In this document: positions 24,758 through 33,960 of the stretch, one piece after another
Position numbering within the stretch: position 1 is the stretch's first letter
Layout of the letters: every line of letters starts with the position of its first letter
From: Candidatus Desulfosporosinus nitrosoreducens
GTDB lineage: Bacteria > Bacillota > Desulfitobacteriia > Desulfitobacteriales > Desulfitobacteriaceae
Direction of reading: 5' to 3'
Assembly (NCBI RefSeq): GCF_030954495.1
Contig: NZ_JAVHUW010000056.1
Span: forward strand, 29,516 to 93,515
DNA length: 64,000 bases
Notes under the pieces: generated by a model
What the model was told of the DNA's origin: nothing
What the model saw: only the letters and a program-made list of their open reading frames with translations
Database searches by the model: none
Position numbers and translations under genes: made by a program

Positions 24758-24904
24758 AAAGGACCCTCCTCCATCAGCTTAGTTTACACAGATCACATTT
24801 TACCAAGTAAATGCCAAATGAGCAAAGAAAAATTTAGATATTTAGCCAAAAACAAAGAAAATAGTTTGAGATTCTGGCATTCGGCAAAATTAAATGGGAA
24901 AACC

Positions 24905-24933
24905 TTGCCAATCTCTCAGACTTTTGATAAAAT
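24905..24933 (+). promoter_or_regulatory. Sigma-A promoter of rpmB
   Basis: TTGCCA (24905-24910) and TAAAAT (24928-24933) are 17 bp apart, giving a short leader before AAAGGAGG and the start codon. Confidence 0.65.
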
Positions 24934-24972
24934 ACATAAGTGTCATTTCGGCTGCAAAGGAGGATTTAGAAC

Positions 24973-25164
24973 ATGGCCAATGTTTGTGCAGTATGCGGCA
25001 AAGGGGTTGTCACCGGATTTCAAGTCAGCCACTCCCATATAAGATCAAAGCGCACTTGGAAACCTAACTTGCAGAGCGTTCATGCTATTGTGAACGGTAC
25101 TCCTGTTCGGATTAAAGTTTGTACCAGATGCTTACGTTCCGGCAAAGTCCAACGCGCTAGCTAA
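24973..25164 (+). CDS. rpmB: 50S ribosomal protein L28
   Basis: The 63-residue L28 has the usual start MANVCAVCGKG and a second cysteine pair CTRC, the zinc-binding form. It also carries the motif SHSHIRSKRTWKPNLQ. AAAGGAGG precedes the ATG. It is a single gene with its own promoter and a terminator at 25272-25297, divergent from yloU. Confidence 0.97.
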   Translation: MANVCAVCGKGVVTGFQVSHSHIRSKRTWKPNLQSVHAIVNGTPVRIKVCTRCLRSGKVQRAS

Positions 25165-25271
25165 TTAAAGGAGAACTTGGCCGCTGGCAAGCCATTAACG
25201 CAGCCTGCCGCCCAGTTGTACTTTTGCTGTAGAAAGTATTCAATGAAGTTATACTCTCTTGCAGTAGAATC

Positions 25272-25297
25272 AAAGCCCGACATTGTCGGGCTTTTTT
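25272..25297. terminator. Terminator between rpmB and hslO
   Basis: AAGCCCGACA pairs with TGTCGGGCTT around almost no loop and is followed by a T-run on the plus strand and T residues on the minus strand. It suits both convergent genes. Confidence 0.85.
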
Positions 25298-25308
25298 CAT
25301 TTCCCCCA

Positions 25309-26190
25309 CTAGTTCTCCACGCTCTCCTTCAGAGCCTCTAATTCTTCTTTAGCGAATAAATACCGTTCGTTACAGAAATGACAAACTATTTCCGCCCTGC
25401 CATCAGCAATCAAGCTTTCAATCTCCTGTTTCCCTAAAGAGATCAGAGATTCACTTAAACGTGCTTTAGAACAGGTGCAGGAAAAGCCGACCGAACGGCG
25501 TTCCAAGACTTGATAGGGATGCCTCCCCACTAAGTTATCAAGCAATTGCTCCATGCTTTGACTCTCAGCCACTAATTCGCTAATCCCAACCTTTAACTGT
25601 CCGAGCAAACCTTCCAGGATTTGAATATCCTCTTCCGTTGCCCCCGGCAGAGGCTGGAGCAAAAATCCGCCGGCTCCGGCCACATGATAGTCTTTTTCCA
25701 CAAGCACTCCAAGCAGCAGCGCCGATGGAATCTGTTCCGACGTCAATAAATAGTGGACAAGGTCTTCCGCAATTTCCCCGCTCACCAGCGGAACCATCCC
25801 CGTATAAATTTCTCCATTTTGTAAACTTCGGCTGACAGCCAGTTCACCCGCTCCTACAGCAGCCGCAACATCAAGTTTACCGGAAGGCTTAAGCGGCAAA
25901 TCCACCCACGGTTCCCGGACATACCCCCGGACTTCTCCCTGAGCATTGCCTACGCTTACAACCCCCTGCAGAGGACCGTCCCCCAACAAGCGCAGAGTAA
26001 TGCTCTCCTCACCTTTCAAGGAGCTCGCTAAAATAAGCGTACCTGTCATTAAACGGCCTAAAGCCGCGGCGGCAACCGGCGACAAATTATGACGTTGCCG
26101 AGCCTCCTCCACCGTATCCGTCGTCCTCACCGCAACCCAACGTGCCTTACCTTCAAGCATTGTGCCAATCCAAAGTTCATCCTGTTGCAT
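25309..26190 (-). CDS. hslO: Redox-regulated chaperone Hsp33
   Basis: Hsp33 is a holdase switched on by oxidation of a zinc-bound cysteine switch. The 293-residue protein has the substrate domain (LGRLMTGTLILAS, VAAAVGAGELAVSR) and the C-terminal CTC...CHFC zinc site with the usual spacing. It lies 312 bp after thiN, separated by a GC-rich structured spacer, and is probably transcribed from a promoter near 26215 (TATAAT on the minus strand). Confidence 0.95.
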   Translation of the reverse strand: MQQDELWIGTMLEGKARWVAVRTTDTVEEARQRHNLSPVAAAALGRLMTGTLILASSLKGEESITLRLLGDGPLQGVVSVGNAQGEVRGYVREPWVDLPLKPSGKLDVAAAVGAGELAVSRSLQNGEIYTGMVPLVSGEIAEDLVHYLLTSEQIPSALLLGVLVEKDYHVAGAGGFLLQPLPGATEEDIQILEGLLGQLKVGISELVAESQSMEQLLDNLVGRHPYQVLERRSVGFSCTCSKARLSESLISLGKQEIESLIADGRAEIVCHFCNERYLFAKEELEALKESVEN

Positions 26191-26303
26191 TCATCGTTCG
26201 TCCCTTTATTTAAAATATTATAATCCAACTTATATTCACGTCCCCAAGGCGCCCACAGCGCCCCAACGCCGTCCCTTTCGTTCCCGCTCCAAAGCCCATC
26301 CTG

Positions 26304-26328
26304 CCCGTCCCTACCCCCGTCGACCCCC
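26304..26328 (-). other. G-quadruplex motif upstream of hslO
   Basis: On the minus strand four G-runs (5, 5, 3 and 3 G) are separated by loops of 5, 2 and 2 bases, a canonical G4 pattern; further GGG runs follow downstream. It lies in the strand that would be the leader of hslO or the tail of thiN. The surrounding 26230-26330 stretch is strikingly strand-biased for G. Confidence 0.6.
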
Positions 26329-26333
26329 TAACC

Positions 26334-26514
26334 GGGAGGGTGTGATTTGCAGAGCGAATCCATTCAGCAGAGTCGCGTCCGGTGCGCTTGGATTGTGAGG
26401 AGTCAGCGGGGCAATGGTTCACTTCAGTATTGCCCGGAGGTTTTGCCCCGCTCTCCTCGCAATCAAGTGTGCCAGCGATGGCGCTGTGGTGAGCGGCGCA
26501 AATCACACCCTCCC
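26334..26514. repeat. Large inverted repeat at the thiN 3' end
   Basis: GGGAGGGTGTGATTTGC (26334-26350) is exactly complementary to 26498-26514. Inside it a second arm pair (GATTGTGAGGAG..AGCGGGGCAA with TTGCCCCGCT..CTCCTCGCAATC) continues the fold. The outer right arm contains the thiN stop codon. It resembles a miniature mobile element or a large structured RNA; the remaining 312-bp gap shows no credible gene. Confidence 0.65.
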
Positions 26515-27153
26515 ATCTTTAAGCAAAATTAATAAAACCCATCCTTCATGCACCTCGATCCCAACCTCCTCTCCGAGACAAACATTACTCACCCCACGAG
26601 GAATGTCCTGACGCAAAACCCCATGATCCAAAGGATAATACAATCCTCTGGTACTGACAACAGCCTTCTCGGAAAGCGCTATCAAAGATAACTCCTGTCC
26701 CTGAAATGTCCGGATTTTTTCATTCCCGTGAAAAACCCACATTTCATGCCAGGGATCAGCTAAACGAATGCGATATCCTTGGTGAGCATAAGCCAGCATA
26801 AGAGATAAATTGCCCAGGAAATGGTCAATTCGTTTACCGGTCCCACCGTAAAGCCAAATATCACGCTCGCCTTCAAGCATTGCTTTTTTTTGGGCCTGTA
26901 AAAGTGCCAGCTCCAAGTCGGTCTCGTCTTTTTCACGAGGATAGCGTTCAATCAGGCAGTCGGCCTCTTGGCACTGCAGCAAATACTCCGGTAAAATCGA
27001 ATCCAGGTCCCCGATAAGCCGATCCGGCATAAACCCCAAGCTCAAAGCGTGATTCGCGCCGCCATCAGCACAGATCAAATAATCGGCTTTTTCCAAAGCC
27101 TGTTTTCCCCATTCCGAATCCCAAGCGCCATTTGCTAATACCGCTATGATCAT
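26503..27153 (-). CDS. thiN: Thiamine diphosphokinase
   Basis: ThiN transfers pyrophosphate from ATP to thiamine, giving the cofactor thiamine diphosphate. The 216-residue product shows ICADGGANHA, IGDLDS and KDETDLELAL, plus the GGTGKRIDHFLGNL segment. ATG 27153 is one base after the rpe stop and eight bases after GGAG. The last codons (GRV and stop) lie inside the big inverted repeat, so the natural C-terminus may have been reshaped by it. Confidence 0.92.
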   Translation of the reverse strand: MIIAVLANGAWDSEWGKQALEKADYLICADGGANHALSLGFMPDRLIGDLDSILPEYLLQCQEADCLIERYPREKDETDLELALLQAQKKAMLEGERDIWLYGGTGKRIDHFLGNLSLMLAYAHQGYRIRLADPWHEMWVFHGNEKIRTFQGQELSLIALSEKAVVSTRGLYYPLDHGVLRQDIPRGVSNVCLGEEVGIEVHEGWVLLILLKDGRV

Positions 27154-27154
27154 T

Positions 27155-27823
27155 TTATTCACTCCGAGTTAAACTTGCCGCTTGGCGAAGCCTTTCTACG
27201 GCAAGTTTGGGGTCCGCCTGATCAAACACGGCAGATCCGGCGACCAAGATATCGGCTCCCGCTAAAACAACCTGTGCCGCTGTCTCCAGGTTAATTCCCC
27301 CATCCACCTCAATCTGGCAAGGGGATTGCTTATGCTCAATATGGTGATGCAGAACCTGGATTTTCGGCAAAACATTCGGGATGAATTTTTGTCCGCCGAA
27401 ACCGGGATTAACGGTCATTAGCAGTACCATATCCAAATCTTCCAGGATGTACTTGAGGCCGTCCAATTGGGTTGCCGGATTAAGCGCGATCCCGGCCGTA
27501 AGGCCCAGTTCTTTAATTTGCTGCACCACACGGTGGACATGTTGCGACGCTTCCAGGTGGAACGTAATATGATCCGCACCGGCGGCGGCAAACTCAGAAA
27601 TAAAGCGTTCCGGCTCTTCTACCATCAAATGCACATCAAAGCGCATTTTCGAGTGCGGCCTGAGGGCTTTAACCAGCGCAGGTCCAAAGGTAAGATTCGG
27701 AACAAAATGTCCGTCCATGACATCAATATGTAAAACCTCAGCACCGGCCTCCTCAATCAGGTGCACTTGTTCCCCTAAGCGGGAAAAATCGGCGGATAAA
27801 ATGGATGGGGCAAGTTGAATCAT
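27155..27823 (-). CDS. rpe: Ribulose-phosphate 3-epimerase
   Basis: Rpe interconverts ribulose 5-phosphate and xylulose 5-phosphate in the pentose phosphate pathway. The 222-residue TIM barrel shows LSADFSRLGEQ, HIDVMDGHFVPNLTFGP, VNPGFGGQKF and VDGGI, all metal- or phosphate-binding signatures. GGAGATATT lies before the ATG. It is two bases from rsgA and tightly joined to thiN. Confidence 0.96.
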   Translation of the reverse strand: MIQLAPSILSADFSRLGEQVHLIEEAGAEVLHIDVMDGHFVPNLTFGPALVKALRPHSKMRFDVHLMVEEPERFISEFAAAGADHITFHLEASQHVHRVVQQIKELGLTAGIALNPATQLDGLKYILEDLDMVLLMTVNPGFGGQKFIPNVLPKIQVLHHHIEHKQSPCQIEVDGGINLETAAQVVLAGADILVAGSAVFDQADPKLAVERLRQAASLTRSE

Positions 27824-27824
27824 T

Positions 27825-28718
27825 TTAATATCTCCTTTCAGCGGCTATCACTTCTTGCAAAAATACTCGGTAATGTTCATAGCGGGTGCCGGAGATCTCC
27901 CCCTTTTCCAGGGCAGCTTTAATGGCGCAATTAGGTTCTTTATCGTGCAAACAGCTGCTAAAGCGGCATTCTCCCCGGCGCTCGGCAAATTCCGGAAAGT
28001 AATCGGCCAAGTCCTCACGTTTCATTTTCGGCAGAAAGAGAGAGGAAAAACCCGGTGTATCTGCCACTAATCCTCCGGCACAGACCATCAGCTCAACATG
28101 ACGAGTCGTATGACGCCCCCGCTTCGACTTCTGACTTATTTCACCTGTTTTTAATTGCTTGCCATTAGATAATGCGTTAAAAAGACTTGACTTTCCCGAG
28201 CCGGAAGGCCCGGCTAAAACACTGATCTTCTCAGTTAAATGGTTTCTGAGTTCCTGGATGCCTATCCCTGTTTTGTTGGATACTTCAAACACAGTGTAAC
28301 CTATTTGGCGGTAAACATCCGCGATCAGATACCGCCCCTCCGAGTCAGTTTGCACAGTTTCTTCCAGGTATTTGTCCAATTTAGTAAAAACCAGAAGCGG
28401 TTTAATTTCCGAGTCTGCGACCTGAATTAGCAAGCGGTCTAAGAGATTCAGATCAGGCTTGGGAGAGGTCATGGCAAAAACGAGAAGTGCCTGATCGACA
28501 TTGGCGACGGTTGGCCGAGTCAAAAAGTTAAGTCTGGGTTCCACGCTCTCAATTCGGGCCTTGCTGTCTCCTTCGGGCAAGATTCGCACCCGGTCCCCCG
28601 GCAGAAAATCCTGGTCTTTGATGCGAAAACGACCGCGCAGAGAACATTCCCATACCCGGTCTTCCGCATAAACATAATAAAATCCGCCGTATCCTTTTAG
28701 TAAAACTCCTTCGATCAT
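27825..28718 (-). CDS. rsgA: Ribosome small-subunit biogenesis GTPase RsgA
   Basis: RsgA is a circularly permuted GTPase that checks late 30S assembly. The 297-residue protein has an OB domain, the permuted motifs (FTKLDK for G4 before GPSGSGKSSLFNAL for G1, DTPGFS for G3) and a C-terminal zinc knuckle CRFSSCLHDKEPNCAI. ATG 28718 follows GAGGAAA; the longer reading overlaps the leader. It follows prkC as in Bacillus. Confidence 0.95.
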   Translation of the reverse strand: MIEGVLLKGYGGFYYVYAEDRVWECSLRGRFRIKDQDFLPGDRVRILPEGDSKARIESVEPRLNFLTRPTVANVDQALLVFAMTSPKPDLNLLDRLLIQVADSEIKPLLVFTKLDKYLEETVQTDSEGRYLIADVYRQIGYTVFEVSNKTGIGIQELRNHLTEKISVLAGPSGSGKSSLFNALSNGKQLKTGEISQKSKRGRHTTRHVELMVCAGGLVADTPGFSSLFLPKMKREDLADYFPEFAERRGECRFSSCLHDKEPNCAIKAALEKGEISGTRYEHYRVFLQEVIAAERRY

Positions 28719-28761
28719 TCCAATTTCCTCACTAATCATTTGGCAGCGGCAACCCTGCCGC

Positions 28762-30540
28762 TTAAGGCTTGCCGTGATGACCTTTATTGTTCTTATTAGG
28801 TATTAGGCTTAAGATCTGAGCAAGCATGGTGGTGGCGTCCTTATCAATTTTTAGAGCAACAGGTCCGGGTCCGCGGGAAACGATCACCGTTACCTGGCTC
28901 CCTTGCTGGATCATTTCTCCGGGATTGGGAGTGGTGCTGATGACGACATCCTTAGGAATGGTCATAGAATCCTGTGTCTCCATCAGGGGAAACAAATTAT
29001 TTTGCTGGAGTATAGCCTGGGCATCAGCGGAAGATTTATTAATCACATTGGGCATGTTAATCATCACCAAAGAAGGCCCGTCGCTGACTGTCAAATTAAT
29101 CGGACTGCTTTTGGCCCAAGTCGCACCAGGCATCGGGTTTTGACCCGTGACATACCCTTTAGGCACTGTCGCACTGGGCTTGGTATCAACGGTTATTTTA
29201 CCTGTAAAGCCTGCGTTCTGAATCATGTTTTCAGCGTCGGCCTGAGTCATCGACCCGGTGGTGGACACGTCCGGGAACTGCCCGGTATTCGGACCATCGC
29301 TTACCGTCACTTGAATTTCCCGGCTTTCTTTAACCGTTGAACCCGCCGCAGGGTCCTGTTCCATGATGACACCGTTCTGGAACTTATCACTGTTGGCATG
29401 CTTGACAGTCGGATTGAGCGTTAATCCGGAGGATTTAATATACTCTCCGGCCACCGGCACCGTCTTGCCAACGACATCCGGAACTTTGGTCAAACTGACC
29501 ATAAAGTAGCTTTTAAAGGCGATTACACCCAGCACAAGAAGAACTGCGACGAGCCCTCCCGTGATCCACAGCCAACGTTTTTTCCTTTTCTTCTTCACGG
29601 GACCCAACTCTTTTTCCGCTTCCTGATCACGCACTGCAATAGGAGCCAGGATTTTGCCCATACCCTGGTGAGTCTGCGTAGCCTCCAGGTCGTCCGCCTG
29701 ATATACTTCGGGTCGGGTAATGGGACGTCCGGCAAGAAGATGGTTCAGATCTTCCAACAGGTCCTTGGCCGAAGAATAGCGTTGTTCCGGTGACTTAGCA
29801 ATGGCCCTCATGATGACTTGCTCCAATTCCTTGTCAACACGGGGGTTAATCTTGCTGGGCAGCGTTGGTTGTTCCTGAAGGTGCTTAAGAGCAATGGCAA
29901 TCGGAGTCTCACCGTCATAAGGGACTTTACCGGTTATTAATTCATAGAGAATAATCCCCAAGGAATAAATATCCGACTGTTCATTGCTTTGCAGTCCTTT
30001 AGCCTGTTCGGGCGACAGGTAATGAACAGAGCCAATAATGTCTCCCGTATGCGTTACGGTTGCCGAGGAAACGGCTCTGGCAATGCCGAAATCCGTAACT
30101 TTTGCCCGCCCGTCCGCCGTAACCAAAATATTGTGCGGTTTTATATCCCTATGAATAATGTGATGCTCATGGGCGTTTTGAATGGCTCCGGTAATTTGAC
30201 GGGCAAGATTAATCGTCTGGTCCGTGGATAAGGGAGCATATTCGCGAATAATTTCTTTGAGATTTCGCCCCTCCACATATTCCATAACGATATATTCGGT
30301 ATCCCCTTCTTTGCCAACATCATAAACAGAGACGATATTAGGATGGGATAAGCTGGCGACGGCTTGGGCTTCCCTGCGAAATCGGCGAATAAAGTCTTCA
30401 TCCGTGGCAAACTGCTCTCGAAGCACTTTGATCGTCACGACACGATTAAGCAGTTGGTCCTTAGCTTTATAGACAATCGCCATTCCGCCAGCCCCAATGC
30501 GCTCTAAAACCTCATATCGTCCTCCGAAGATTTTACTCAC
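28762..30540 (-). CDS. prkC: PASTA-domain serine/threonine protein kinase (PrkC/PknB type)
   Basis: This membrane kinase senses peptidoglycan fragments and controls cell-wall and spore germination responses in Firmicutes. In order: kinase domain (GAGGMAIVYKA, IKVL lysine, HRDIKPHNIL, DFGIA), a basic juxtamembrane stretch, one membrane helix near residue 330-345, then three PASTA repeats outside. The GTG at 30540 is chosen because AGTAGGTG lies before it; GTG 30549 abuts the pbpA stop. It is followed by rsgA and preceded by PbpA, RodA/FtsW, phosphatase and FHA genes. Confidence 0.95.
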   Translation of the reverse strand: MSKIFGGRYEVLERIGAGGMAIVYKAKDQLLNRVVTIKVLREQFATDEDFIRRFRREAQAVASLSHPNIVSVYDVGKEGDTEYIVMEYVEGRNLKEIIREYAPLSTDQTINLARQITGAIQNAHEHHIIHRDIKPHNILVTADGRAKVTDFGIARAVSSATVTHTGDIIGSVHYLSPEQAKGLQSNEQSDIYSLGIILYELITGKVPYDGETPIAIALKHLQEQPTLPSKINPRVDKELEQVIMRAIAKSPEQRYSSAKDLLEDLNHLLAGRPITRPEVYQADDLEATQTHQGMGKILAPIAVRDQEAEKELGPVKKKRKKRWLWITGGLVAVLLVLGVIAFKSYFMVSLTKVPDVVGKTVPVAGEYIKSSGLTLNPTVKHANSDKFQNGVIMEQDPAAGSTVKESREIQVTVSDGPNTGQFPDVSTTGSMTQADAENMIQNAGFTGKITVDTKPSATVPKGYVTGQNPMPGATWAKSSPINLTVSDGPSLVMINMPNVINKSSADAQAILQQNNLFPLMETQDSMTIPKDVVISTTPNPGEMIQQGSQVTVIVSRGPGPVALKIDKDATTMLAQILSLIPNKNNKGHHGKP

Positions 30541-30549
30541 TAAATGCAC

Positions 30550-31953
30550 CTACTTTCTGGCTAATGCTTCTTGCATAATTTGTCGCGCAATGGGCGCAGC
30601 TGCCCCTCCTCCAGTTCCACCATGTTCTACGAAAACAGCCACCGCAATTCGGGGGGTCGCAGCCGGTGCAAAAGCAATGTACCAGGCATGTGTCGTCTGG
30701 TTCCCCCCCGGCTCCGCCGAACCCGTTTTAGCCGCTACCTGAACGTCCGGCAAAGCCCCGGGAGAAGCTGTGCCATCAGTTACGGCCGTTATCATAGCAC
30801 TTGTAATCTTATCCGCCTCTTCTTTGGAAAGTGCAGTTAACCAAGGCTGAGGTTGTTGTTCAAATTGTACATTCTGGGAAGGATCAAGCACTCGTTCCAC
30901 AATGTGAGGAGTCATGATCACGCCATGATTGGCGATCCCTGCCGTAATCAAAGCCATTTGAAAGGGAGTAACCAAAACTTCCCCTTGGCCGAAGGCACTG
31001 GCCGCAAGGAGATTTATTGACAAAGAGTCAGGAACTTTAGCGGCATTTGTTATTTGACTCAAAGGAACATTAAGTTCAAAAGGAATCTTTTGACCAAAAC
31101 CGAAGCCTTTGGCTGCCGAGAGAAAACTTTTATCCCCTGCCTGAACCCCGAACGTTGCAAAGTAAGTGTTGCAGGAGTCGGCTAAAGCCATATTATAGTT
31201 AACCCAGCCATGAGCTTTATCATCTTGCTCCGGAATAACCTGGCCGTTAATCACCGTAGACCCTGTACAGTTGTAAAGATCCGTAGTGTTTATTCCACTC
31301 CTGAATAAGGCGGCGGAGGTCACGACTTTCATGATCGAGCCCGGTGGAAAAAGAGAAAAAGCACGGTTTTCCAAGGGTCTCTCGCGCGTCTGATTGATAA
31401 TGTCTTTCCAATGACTTTCTAAGTTTGTCGGATCAAACCCGGGCTGGCTCACCAAAGCCAGCACTTCACCGGTCTGAGGGTCTATGGCAATAGCCGCGCC
31501 CATTTTCCCTTTAAGGGCGTTATAAGCAACACTCTGCAGGTGAGAATCCAGCGTGAGAACTACATCATCCCCTTGGCGGGGAAGAGAAAAAAGCTGCTGA
31601 ACTGTTTGCGTAGCCGTCGCGTTTTTAATTCCCATAAGCCAATTAGCCAGAGTTCCTTCCAGGCCCGAGGCGCCGAGCTGAACGGACGAATAGCCAAGAG
31701 TAGGCTCGTACATTTCGCCTTGAGGATAGACTCGAACCTTTTTTCCCTTGATCGTCTGAGTTTGTGCTATTATTTCGCCGTTGCGATCAAAAATTCCTCC
31801 ACGAGTCACGCGGCTTTCCATGAGAATTAAGCGCCGGTTAGCCGGATTTTCCAAGAGAGTGTCCGACCGGACAACCTGCCAATAAACAAGCCCCAGACTC
31901 AAAACAAAGAAACTAAACGCTATACCAAGTGCTACGCGACGTACCCCTCGCAT
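30550..31953 (-). CDS. pbpA: Class B penicillin-binding protein PbpA
   Basis: A 467-residue transpeptidase with one N-terminal membrane anchor. Active-site motifs are PPGSIMKVV (SxxK), DSCN (SxN type) and AAKTGSA (KTG). It is short and lacks most of the N-terminal dimerisation region, like mycobacterial PbpA. It overlaps the RodA/FtsW gene by one base, so it is the likely partner transpeptidase of that glycosyltransferase, under control of PrkC and the phosphatase. Confidence 0.92.
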   Translation of the reverse strand: MRGVRRVALGIAFSFFVLSLGLVYWQVVRSDTLLENPANRRLILMESRVTRGGIFDRNGEIIAQTQTIKGKKVRVYPQGEMYEPTLGYSSVQLGASGLEGTLANWLMGIKNATATQTVQQLFSLPRQGDDVVLTLDSHLQSVAYNALKGKMGAAIAIDPQTGEVLALVSQPGFDPTNLESHWKDIINQTRERPLENRAFSLFPPGSIMKVVTSAALFRSGINTTDLYNCTGSTVINGQVIPEQDDKAHGWVNYNMALADSCNTYFATFGVQAGDKSFLSAAKGFGFGQKIPFELNVPLSQITNAAKVPDSLSINLLAASAFGQGEVLVTPFQMALITAGIANHGVIMTPHIVERVLDPSQNVQFEQQPQPWLTALSKEEADKITSAMITAVTDGTASPGALPDVQVAAKTGSAEPGGNQTTHAWYIAFAPAATPRIAVAVFVEHGGTGGGAAAPIARQIMQEALARK

Positions 31954-33236
31954 TATGTTGCATACTCCCTTCCTCTTGCCTTACTGCGCTGGGAACCCAC
32001 CGCGGTGGCATTGGAAATATTCAGCAATACCCCAAGAAGGATAAAATGAACAAGTAAGGAACTTCCGCCATAACTTACCCAAGGCAGCGGTATCCCGGTC
32101 AAAGGAAGCAATTTAGTGACACCGGCCAGAATAATTAAGGTCTCCGTCCCCAGAAGAATGCCAATCCCCGCCGCTAAAATCTGTCCAAAGCGATCTTTCG
32201 CTTTTAAGCTTATAGAAAAAGCCCTCATCACCACGATGAGAAAAAGAACCAGGACGGCCATGGCCCCCGCAAAACCAAGCTCTTCCGCAATGACGGAAAA
32301 GATAAAGTCTGTGCTTGCTGCCGGCACTGTCGCAGCCCCTATCCCGTTGCCTAATCCTGTCCCCAAAATCTTTCCCCCACTGATGGCAAACAAGGATTGG
32401 GCAATTTGATAGCCCATACCCGTAGGGTCCTGCCAAGGATTCAGCCAAACCAAAACCCTGACGCGCACGTGCCTGAAAAGCAGGTAGCCCGCGCTTCCGA
32501 CCACAAGAAAAATCGGCGCCGATATCATCAGGTATAGAGCACGTTCTGTTACAATGTAGATCATAAAAACAAACAGTGCATAAAAAACCAGGGCGGTTCC
32601 AAGGCTTTTCTGAGCGCCTAACAGGCCAAGAGAAAAAGCGGCCATAACCAGAAAAGGTCCTAAAGTCCGCCAATCCGGCAGCGAGAATTTCCCCCATTGC
32701 ACAGTTCCGACCCGCAATAATTCTTCATTTTGTTCCAAATAGGTCGCCATAAATAAAAGCAGAGCGAGTTTCACAAACTCCTCAGGCTCAACGCCAACGC
32801 CCGCGATTCTCAGCCAGCTGGTTGCGCCGCCCGCCGCAAAGCCAAAGACAAGGGTGATCAACAGCAGGGCCACGGCCAGCAATCCCCAGAGATAGCGAAA
32901 CCTGCTCAACCGGCGATAATCGCGCATAACCCATAATACGGAATAGAAAATCAAGTGTCCGATATTGGCCCACCAAAACTGGCGCAAAGCTGATTCAGGG
33001 CTGATCCGCACTAAAAAAACAAGCCCTAAAGCCATAATAGCCTGAACAACCGGAAGGACATAGGGGTCCCCTTGGTAATTAAGAACCTCTTCCAGCAAGC
33101 TTCCTAAAAGGACAATGGCCGTAAACATAATGGTCTGCCAAAGGAGTTGGTTTTTTTCTCCTCCCCATTTCAGCAGGCCGAATCCCAGCCACATCATTCC
33201 TATAATTATGAGGCGCGAGACGAAACGATGAATCAT
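31953..33236 (-). CDS. SEDS peptidoglycan glycosyltransferase (RodA/FtsW/SpoVE)
   Basis: SEDS proteins polymerise lipid II. The 427-residue product has about 10 membrane helices and conserved GVEPEEFVKLALLL, AQKSLGTALVFYA and the loop ISGGKILGTGLGNG. ATG 33236 sits seven bases after GGAG, just past the phosphatase stop. By gene order it corresponds to mycobacterial RodA, next to PbpA. Confidence 0.93.
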   Translation of the reverse strand: MIHRFVSRLIIIGMMWLGFGLLKWGGEKNQLLWQTIMFTAIVLLGSLLEEVLNYQGDPYVLPVVQAIMALGLVFLVRISPESALRQFWWANIGHLIFYSVLWVMRDYRRLSRFRYLWGLLAVALLLITLVFGFAAGGATSWLRIAGVGVEPEEFVKLALLLFMATYLEQNEELLRVGTVQWGKFSLPDWRTLGPFLVMAAFSLGLLGAQKSLGTALVFYALFVFMIYIVTERALYLMISAPIFLVVGSAGYLLFRHVRVRVLVWLNPWQDPTGMGYQIAQSLFAISGGKILGTGLGNGIGAATVPAASTDFIFSVIAEELGFAGAMAVLVLFLIVVMRAFSISLKAKDRFGQILAAGIGILLGTETLIILAGVTKLLPLTGIPLPWVSYGGSSLLVHFILLGVLLNISNATAVGSQRSKARGREYAT

Positions 33237-33240
33237 TGGC

Positions 33241-33960
33241 TTACTCCATAATACAGCATAAAGCTGTGAAATTATCCGGTGCACCCCGCTCTAAGATAAG
33301 CTGCCGCAAGCGTTCCAGCCGTTCTTCCCAAGTGCCCGGTTCTTTAAATTCCGCAAACAATTCCTGCTCACTGATTACATTGGAGACCCCATCCGTACAT
33401 AAAAGGAAAACATCATCCGGTTGCAGGGTAATTCTCTGACAATCCACTTCAATTTCCTGATCAGCACCGACTGCGCGCATTAAAACATGACGTTGCGGAT
33501 GTTTTTCGGCTTCTTCCAAAGAAATTTGACCTAAACGCACCAGCTCGCCCACCAGAGAGTGGTCTTTCGTCAAGGCTGTCAACTCTTCATTGCGCCAAAG
33601 GTAGGCCCGGCTGTCTCCGGCATGAGCAATGACAGCCTTTAAGCCCCTGACGAGCAGCACTGTAAGAGTCGTACCCATTCCTGCATTTTCGGGCTCTGTT
33701 GTCGAAGATTCATAAACTACCCGGTTGGCCTGAGCAAAGGATTCAACGAGCCAGCCTTCCAAATCTTGATCCGTCTGATCTTTCAACTCAGGAGCCAGTT
33801 TTTCCAATTCACGCAGGGCCGTCGAAGAAGCAATCTCTCCGGCCCGATGTCCTCCCATGCCATCGGCCACGGCGAAAATTCCCTGATCAGATAACACTAA
33901 AAAGGAATCTTCATTATTTTTGCGAATACATCCTTTTTCACTAAAGCTTAGCACTCTCAT
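33241..33960 (-). CDS. prpC: PP2C-type serine/threonine phosphatase (PrpC/PstP)
   Basis: This is the cognate phosphatase of PrkC-type kinases. The 239-residue catalytic domain shows RKNNEDSF, VADGMGGHRAGE, HAGDSRAYL and CTDGVSN, giving the metal-binding aspartates. It has no membrane segment. ATG 33960 follows GAGGTGG and overlaps the preceding FHA gene by 20 bases, so the two are translationally coupled. Confidence 0.95.
   Translation of the reverse strand: MRVLSFSEKGCIRKNNEDSFLVLSDQGIFAVADGMGGHRAGEIASSTALRELEKLAPELKDQTDQDLEGWLVESFAQANRVVYESSTTEPENAGMGTTLTVLLVRGLKAVIAHAGDSRAYLWRNEELTALTKDHSLVGELVRLGQISLEEAEKHPQRHVLMRAVGADQEIEVDCQRITLQPDDVFLLCTDGVSNVISEQELFAEFKEPGTWEERLERLRQLILERGAPDNFTALCCIME

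Noticed and set aside
25165..26502. A spoVM gene, expected near rpmB/thiN from Bacillus order
   Set aside because: No short ORF resembling the 26-residue SpoVM was found on either strand in these gaps.
26210..26506. Open frame of 98 codons between thiN and hslO
   Set aside because: Low-complexity translation of the G-rich strand and of the inverted repeat; no start signal or family.
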